Source: CAMEON01 sp964427175
GTDB taxonomy: Bacteria; Bacillota; Clostridia; Oscillospirales; CAG-272
NCBI GenBank assembly: GCA_964427175.1
Contig: CAYRTP010000085.1
Coordinates: 1-10,175 of the forward strand
Reading direction: 5' to 3'
DNA: 10,175 nt
The notes below the pieces were generated by a model. That model was not told where the DNA came from. It ran no database searches and saw only the letters and a program-made list of their open reading frames with translations. Positions 6,272 to 10,175 of this stretch are shown in pieces; the stretch's first letter is position 1; each line of letters begins with the position of its first letter. A program made the position numbers and the translations under genes.

Positions 6272-7321
6272 TCACAGCATCCCCAGCCACGAAAGCAGGC
6301 AGAACAGGGCGGACACCAGGGTGAACACGCCCACGATCTTGACCTCCTTCCACCCGCACTTTTCAAAGTGGTGGTGGAGGGGTGCCATCTTGAAGATGCG
6401 CTTGCCGTGGGAGAGCTTGTAGTAGACCCGCTGGAGCAGGCTGGACAGCATCTCAATGACGAACATAAATCCCGCCAGCACGAACAGGATCAGCTCACCC
6501 ACCATCACGGACGTACCCATGATGACGGCTCCCAGGAACAGAGAGCCCGTGTCACCCATGAACATCTTGGCGGGGTGGTGGTTGTAGACCAAAAATCCCA
6601 GCACACAGCCCAGAAGGATGGCACCGATGTAGCCCACATAAACGTCAGTCACCTGCGAAATACTGCGGGTCGTCATGGTCAGGCCGTAGACCACCATGAA
6701 CACCGCCACGGTGGCGCAGATGGAGGAGGCCAGGCCGTCCAGACCGTCGGTGATGTTGGTGGCGTTGACGAAGCCCACCATGACGATCAGGTAGACGGGG
6801 TAAGCGAACCAGCCCAGATCCCAGTACAGGTGGAAGAAGGGGATGTGCAGAACCGTGGTCAGAGTGCCCACAATCTTCATCATGGCCAGGAAAGCGGCGG
6901 CGAGGACCACCTGCAGAAGGAACTTCTGCTTCTCGGTCAGACCCTCGTTCTGCCGTCTCATGAGCTTGAAGTAGTCATCCACAAAGCCGATGGCGGCGTT
7001 GCCGAAGGCGTACAGGCAGATGAGGGCCATGGAGAGGATCTCCCGACGGTAGGTAAATCCCTCGTTGGCTTGCATCATGTCGATCGCACACCCGACAAAC
7101 CACAGCGCCATGACCGCCAGAAAGGCGGGGACGAAGGAGATGCCGCCCATGGTGGGGGTGCCTGCCTTGTATTGGTGCTCCTTGACGTACTCGTTAATGG
7201 GCTGTCCCGCCTTTTTGCTCCGCAGGACGGGGAGCGCGAAGTGACCGAACAGCACCGTCAGTCCAAAGGCCAGGGCCAGGCCGACCGCCAAAACCAAACC
7301 ATAAGATACATACGGATTCAT
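6272..7321 (-). CDS. mraY: Phospho-MurNAc-pentapeptide transferase MraY
   Basis: Integral membrane enzyme of 349 residues that transfers phospho-MurNAc-pentapeptide from UDP to undecaprenyl phosphate, making lipid I. Signatures seen: GTPTMGG (54-60), FVDDYFKL (113-120) with the Asp115/Asp116 pair, NATNITDGLDGL (186-197), GDTGSLFLG (256-264), and the cytoplasmic HHHFEKCGW (316-324). About ten hydrophobic segments and the length are normal for the family. The start at 7321 has AAAGGA about 8 nt upstream. It is separated by 157 bp from murF and 118 bp from ftsW, each spacer carrying one family A repeat. In many Bacillota murD follows mraY; here it does not. Confidence 0.98.
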   Translation of the reverse strand: MNPYVSYGLVLAVGLALAFGLTVLFGHFALPVLRSKKAGQPINEYVKEHQYKAGTPTMGGISFVPAFLAVMALWFVGCAIDMMQANEGFTYRREILSMALICLYAFGNAAIGFVDDYFKLMRRQNEGLTEKQKFLLQVVLAAAFLAMMKIVGTLTTVLHIPFFHLYWDLGWFAYPVYLIVMVGFVNATNITDGLDGLASSICATVAVFMVVYGLTMTTRSISQVTDVYVGYIGAILLGCVLGFLVYNHHPAKMFMGDTGSLFLGAVIMGTSVMVGELILFVLAGFMFVIEMLSSLLQRVYYKLSHGKRIFKMAPLHHHFEKCGWKEVKIVGVFTLVSALFCLLSWLGML

Positions 7322-7399
7322 AGGATATGTCCTTTCTTTTCAATCATAGTTCGTGAAAAATCTTTTTCATCAGACGCGTTGGATTATCGTTCCACCCGA

Positions 7400-7460
7400 G
7401 TAGGGGCGAGCATCGCTCGTCCGCTATGAGAATCTGCGGACGGCCAATGGCCGCCCCTAC
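7400..7460 (+). repeat. Palindromic repeat family A, copy 3
   Basis: A 61-bp element in the murF-mraY spacer with GTAGGGGC/GCCCCTAC ends. The left arm holds GAGC-ATC-GCTC, the middle pairs GTCCGC with GCGGAC, and the right arm holds GGCC-AAT-GGCC. This appears to be the most complete copy in this orientation and serves as the reference for copies 1 and 2. Confidence 0.87.
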
Positions 7461-7478
7461 ACCGGGGTATGAACACGC

Positions 7479-8941
7479 TTATTGAGAAATCACCCCGGCC
7501 ACCGCAGATGCCACCTTCTCCAACGCCATAGCGCGGCTGGCCTTAAACAGCACGCAATCGCCCGAGGTCAGCTCGCGGGCCAACTCCTCGGCGGCGGCGG
7601 GGTAGTCCTCGGGACCCGACACGTAGCGAACAGCCTCGGCGGGGAGTCCCGCCTCCAGGGCTCCTTCCGCGATGAAACGGCCCAGCTCACCCACGGCCAC
7701 CAGGCGGTGGATGCCTTGGCGAACAGCCTCGGCTCCTACGCCCCTGTGGAGGGCCTCGGTGTCAGAGCCCAGCTCCTTCATGTCCCCCAGCACCGCGATG
7801 CGGCGGGTAGCGGGAGTCAAGCGCAGGACCCCTAAAGCGGCCCGCATGGACTCGGGAGCGGCGTTGTAGCAGTCCTCAATGAGGGTCACGCCCCCCAGGG
7901 TACGGGTATTCTGCCGCATGGCGGCGGGACGGTAGGAGGCCAGGCCCCTGCGGACTTGTCCCACCTCCAGGCCAAAGAGCTGACCTACGGCGGCGGCAAA
8001 GGCGGCCGCCCACACCAGGTGCTCGCCCATGACGGGGATCCACAGCTCCCGCCACTCCCCTACGGGGGTGGCCAGGTCAAAGCTCATGCCGCCGTCGCGG
8101 ACGGTGATATTCTGAACGCGGAAGTCCGCCTCGGGGTCGCCAGCCAGGGAGAGCCCCAGGGCGCGGATCCCATCGGGGATCACGGGGCGGTCGGAGTCCA
8201 GGTCCTGCCCCAGCTTGGCCAGCAGAGGCTCGTCGCGGTTGACCAGCAGGACCCCGCCCTCGCGCAGACCTTGGGCGATCTCCAGCTTGGCGCGGGAGAT
8301 GTTCTCGCGGGAGCCGAGATGCTCCAGATGGGAGGAGCCCACGTTGGCGATGATGGCGATATCGGGGCGGACGGCGGCGGTCATGGCGGTGATCTCCCTA
8401 CGCCCGCTCATGCCCATCTCCAGCACGGCGGCCTCCTCGTCGGGAGAGACCTCCAGGAAGGACAGGGGCAGGCCGATGGTGCTGTTGTAGTTGCCGTCCT
8501 TTTTGAAGGTCCTGCGGGCGGAGGCCAGTACGGCGTAGATCATTTCCTTGGTGGTAGTCTTGCCTACGCTTCCCGTCACAGCTACCACGGGGAGGGCCCT
8601 CAGGTCCCCTTCCCGTCGGGAATTGGCCAGCCGTCCCAGGGCCTCCACGGTATCGGGGACCAGGATGGCGGCCCATGCCATAGCGGGCATCTCCTCGGGG
8701 ACGGGCAGGTGCTCGCAGAGGAAGGCCGTACAGCCCAGGGAGGCCGCCTTGGCCATGTAGTCGTGGCCGTCCACCCGCTCGCCGCGGATGGTGCAGAACA
8801 GGGTGTTCCCGTCGGCCTCGCGGGAGTCGGTACAGATGTGGGTGAGGGCTACGGTGTCGGACACACCGTTGGCGATCCACTCCCCCCCGCCATGGCGGCG
8901 AGGGTGGGCAGATCGAGGGGAGAATATAGTTGAATTTTCAT
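7479..8941 (-). CDS. murF: MurF, UDP-MurNAc-tripeptide:D-Ala-D-Ala ligase, frameshifted near N terminus
   Basis: Cytoplasmic Mur ligase that adds D-Ala-D-Ala with ATP. Counting back from the stop, the long open frame gives 461 residues from a GTG at 8864. It shows HICTDSR and LFCTIRGERVDGHD of the N-terminal UDP-binding domain, the P-loop VAVTGSVGKTTTKEM (94-108), NYNSTIGLPLSFL, AVLEMGMSGRREI, ANVGSSHLEHLGS, LIEDCYNAAPESM and AVLGDMKELG. Its first residues are too short for MurF. The missing start lies in another frame: ATG at 8941, with AAAGG about 11 nt upstream, encodes MKIQLYSPLDLPTLAAMAGG. This would continue as EWIANGVSDT in the main frame if the run of seven G (8882-8888 on the minus strand) had eight. 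The restored protein would be 487 residues. The break is a real indel, a sequencing or assembly error, or a -1 ribosomal slip. The catalytic domains are intact. Confidence 0.93.
8882..8888 (-). other. G7 homopolymer at the murF frame break
   Basis: The minus strand reads ATG GCG GGG GGG AGT in the frame of the upstream start. The seven G (third base of GCG plus two GGG codons) match the X XXY YYZ layout of a -1 slippery heptamer, and a -1 slip here enters GAG TGG ATC, exactly the MurF frame. The layout is seen; functional slippage is speculation. Confidence 0.6.
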
Positions 8942-9006
8942 AGAATGGTATGCCTTTCGTTCAAGTAATACAGATTTCCAAACATAATCGTACACTGAAA
9001 GAGAAA

Positions 9007-9080
9007 GCCTCCGGCGGCTTATGAACCCCGCACTGCAAGCAGTGCAAAAGAAGGGTTCTAAGAACTCCTAAGAACTTTAT
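9007..9080. repeat. Palindromic repeat family C, copy 2
   Basis: It starts GCCTCCGGCGGC (9007-9018) like the copy at 4674. GAACCC (9023-9028) pairs with GGGTTC (9053-9058), and inside lies a perfect GCACTGC-AA-GCAGTGC hairpin (9030-9045). A tandem CTAAGAACT follows (9058-9066 and 9068-9076). The end AAGAACTTT corresponds to AAAAACTTT of copy 1. It occupies the murE-murF spacer. Confidence 0.65.
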
Positions 9081-9097
9081 GGAAAGGGCTTGGATGT

Positions 9098-9158
9098 TAC
9101 CCCGTAAGTCAGGCATGACTCGGGTACCCCCATGGGCCCCTACCCCATTGGTGTAGGG
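9098..9158. repeat. Two adjacent small hairpins in the murE-murF spacer
   Basis: TACCCCG, AGTCA, GGCA, TGACT and CGGGTA (9098-9126) form a bulged hairpin. CCCTAC (9138-9143) then pairs with GTAGGG (9153-9158) around CCATTGG. The CCCTAC/GTAGGG ends suggest a decayed relative of the family A repeats. No U tract follows on the minus strand, so neither looks like a terminator. Confidence 0.45.
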
Positions 9159-9217
9159 AGCGTGTATGCATGATTTGTCTGAAAACAGTATAAGCCGTAT
9201 CCGCCCGAAGGGAGAGC

Positions 9218-10175
9218 CTATTTTGGGGGAGCGGCGTGGTATTTCTGTGCGGCTTCCACCGCTATATCCTTTTCGCAGAAGGGATGCTTCCCTGTGCGGT
9301 CGATTTCATAGTTTTCGTGGCCCTTCCCCGCCAGGAGGATGATATCCCCCGTCCTTGCGTGTCGGATGGCGTAGCGGATGGCCTCGGCGCGGCTTGGCAC
9401 CACGGCAAATTCGCTCTCCTTATCCACCCCCGAAAGGATGTCGGCAATGATGCCGTCGGGGTCCTCACTGCGGCTGTTATCCGAGGTAATGACCAGGGAA
9501 TCGGTCATGCGGGAGGCGATGCGGGCCATGACCTTGCGCTTGGAGCGGTCACGGTCCCCGCCGCACCCGAAGACCAGGACGATTCGCTGACCTCGGCGGC
9601 GAAAGCCGTGGACCGAGGCCAGGAGGTTTTCCAGGGCATCGGGGGTATGGGCAAAGTCGATGAACACCGAGAACGGAATATCCGTCTCGGGGAGGGCTAC
9701 CCGCTCCATGCGCCCGGAAACCCCGCCAAAGGCGGCCAGAGTGTCCCGCGCTACGGCGGGGCTGACCCCCAGGGCCAGGGCGGCCACAGCGGCCTCCATG
9801 GAATTCATGACGGTGAACTGTCCCGGGACGGGACAGCGGAGGCGGAGGCGCACGTCGGGGGATGCCAGCTTGAAGGACACCCCGTCCTCGCCCTGGTACT
9901 TGACCTGTTCGGCGTAGTAGCGGGTGCAGGTTCCCTCCCCTGCGGGACACATACGGTCGGGGGAGAGGTTGCGGAGGCCCTCGGCGGGACAGATGTGAAA
10001 GTGATGGATGGGGGTGGGCTCGGCCAGCAGTCGGCGGCCCCATCGGTCGTCGGCGTTGATCACCGCCTCACGGGTGACCGCAAAGAGGCGGAGCTTGGCT
10101 TGGTAATAGTCCTCCATGGTACCGTTGAGGTACATATGCTGCACCCCGTCCTTATAGGCCAGCTCTATCTCCAGG
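9218..10175 (-). CDS. murE: MurE-type UDP-MurNAc-tripeptide synthetase, 5' truncated
   Basis: C-terminal two thirds of a Mur ligase; the gene runs off the right edge, and the open frame extends through the last base beyond the GTG at 10144. MurE ligates the third residue (meso-DAP or L-Lys) onto UDP-MurNAc-L-Ala-D-Glu. Seen, numbering from the GTG at 10144: TMEDYYQAKLRLF (9-21) with the lysine expected to be carbamylated (Lys17), GRMERV (144-149), FIDFAHTPDALENLL (161-175), VFGCGGDRDRSKR (191-203), the amino acid specificity loop TSDNSRSEDP (220-229), and GKGHENYEI (273-281). The Arg225 and DNxR pattern favours meso-DAP, but DNSR replaces the usual DNPR. The residues just before GTMEDYY read KDGVQHMYLN instead of the expected TNLxxDHLDxH, keeping only the His. 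It is 276 bp upstream of murF. The N-terminal domain and P-loop are outside the window. Confidence 0.9.
   Translation of the reverse strand, partial: LEIELAYKDGVQHMYLNGTMEDYYQAKLRLFAVTREAVINADDRWGRRLLAEPTPIHHFHICPAEGLRNLSPDRMCPAGEGTCTRYYAEQVKYQGEDGVSFKLASPDVRLRLRCPVPGQFTVMNSMEAAVAALALGVSPAVARDTLAAFGGVSGRMERVALPETDIPFSVFIDFAHTPDALENLLASVHGFRRRGQRIVLVFGCGGDRDRSKRKVMARIASRMTDSLVITSDNSRSEDPDGIIADILSGVDKESEFAVVPSRAEAIRYAIRHARTGDIILLAGKGHENYEIDRTGKHPFCEKDIAVEAAQKYHAAPPK

Noticed and set aside
56..7460. A CRISPR array
   Set aside because: The repeats are palindromic, widely spaced, in both orientations and without regular spacers.
6368..8933. Plus-strand open frames opposite mraY (6368-7429) and murF (7956-8933)
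   Set aside because: Both are shadows of strongly supported minus-strand genes, with the same compositional bias.

Overview
The window looks like a chromosome fragment of a GC-rich member of the Clostridia, most likely an Oscillospiraceae/Ruminococcaceae-type gut anaerobe. This is an inference from the dcw gene order, protein character, strong GGAGG-type ribosome binding sites and the GC-rich palindromic repeats in the spacers; nothing here fixes the genus. All eight genes I can support lie on the minus strand, so transcription runs from high to low coordinates.

Reading in transcription order: a 5'-truncated murE (runs off the right edge at 10175), murF (with an apparent frameshift near its N terminus at a run of seven G), mraY, a SEDS glycosyltransferase of the FtsW/SpoVE type, murG, ftsQ/divIB, ftsZ, and a small lipoprotein gene. 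The first seven form a division and cell wall (dcw) cluster. MurE and MurF add the third amino acid and D-Ala-D-Ala to the UDP-MurNAc peptide, MraY moves it to undecaprenyl phosphate (lipid I), MurG adds GlcNAc (lipid II), FtsW polymerises glycan at the septum, FtsQ/DivIB links the divisome across the membrane and FtsZ forms the ring. murD, murC, murB and ftsA, often found among these genes, are not in the window. ftsZ appears to have its own sigma-A-type promoter (2295-2323) and ends in a strong intrinsic terminator (922-966). The lipoprotein gene has a separate TATAAT promoter preceded by two 11-bp direct repeats.

The most striking architectural feature is that most spacers inside this cluster are filled with palindromic repeats instead of the usual tight gene overlaps. 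Three copies of a 54-63 bp element with GTAGGGGC/GCCCCTAC ends sit in the ftsQ-ftsZ, mraY-ftsW and murF-mraY spacers. A second family starting with GCCTCCGGCGGC lies in the ftsW-murG and murE-murF spacers. A related GGTAGGG/CCCTACC hairpin lies in the ftsW-murG spacer, and a long nested inverted repeat lies downstream of the lipoprotein gene. Only murG-ftsQ is tightly packed (11 nt, with the ftsQ ribosome binding site overlapping the murG stop). I do not see a clear new defence or mobile system. The points most worth checking are the murF frameshift, the repeat families, the divergent MurE and FtsZ motifs, and the tandem-repeat promoter.
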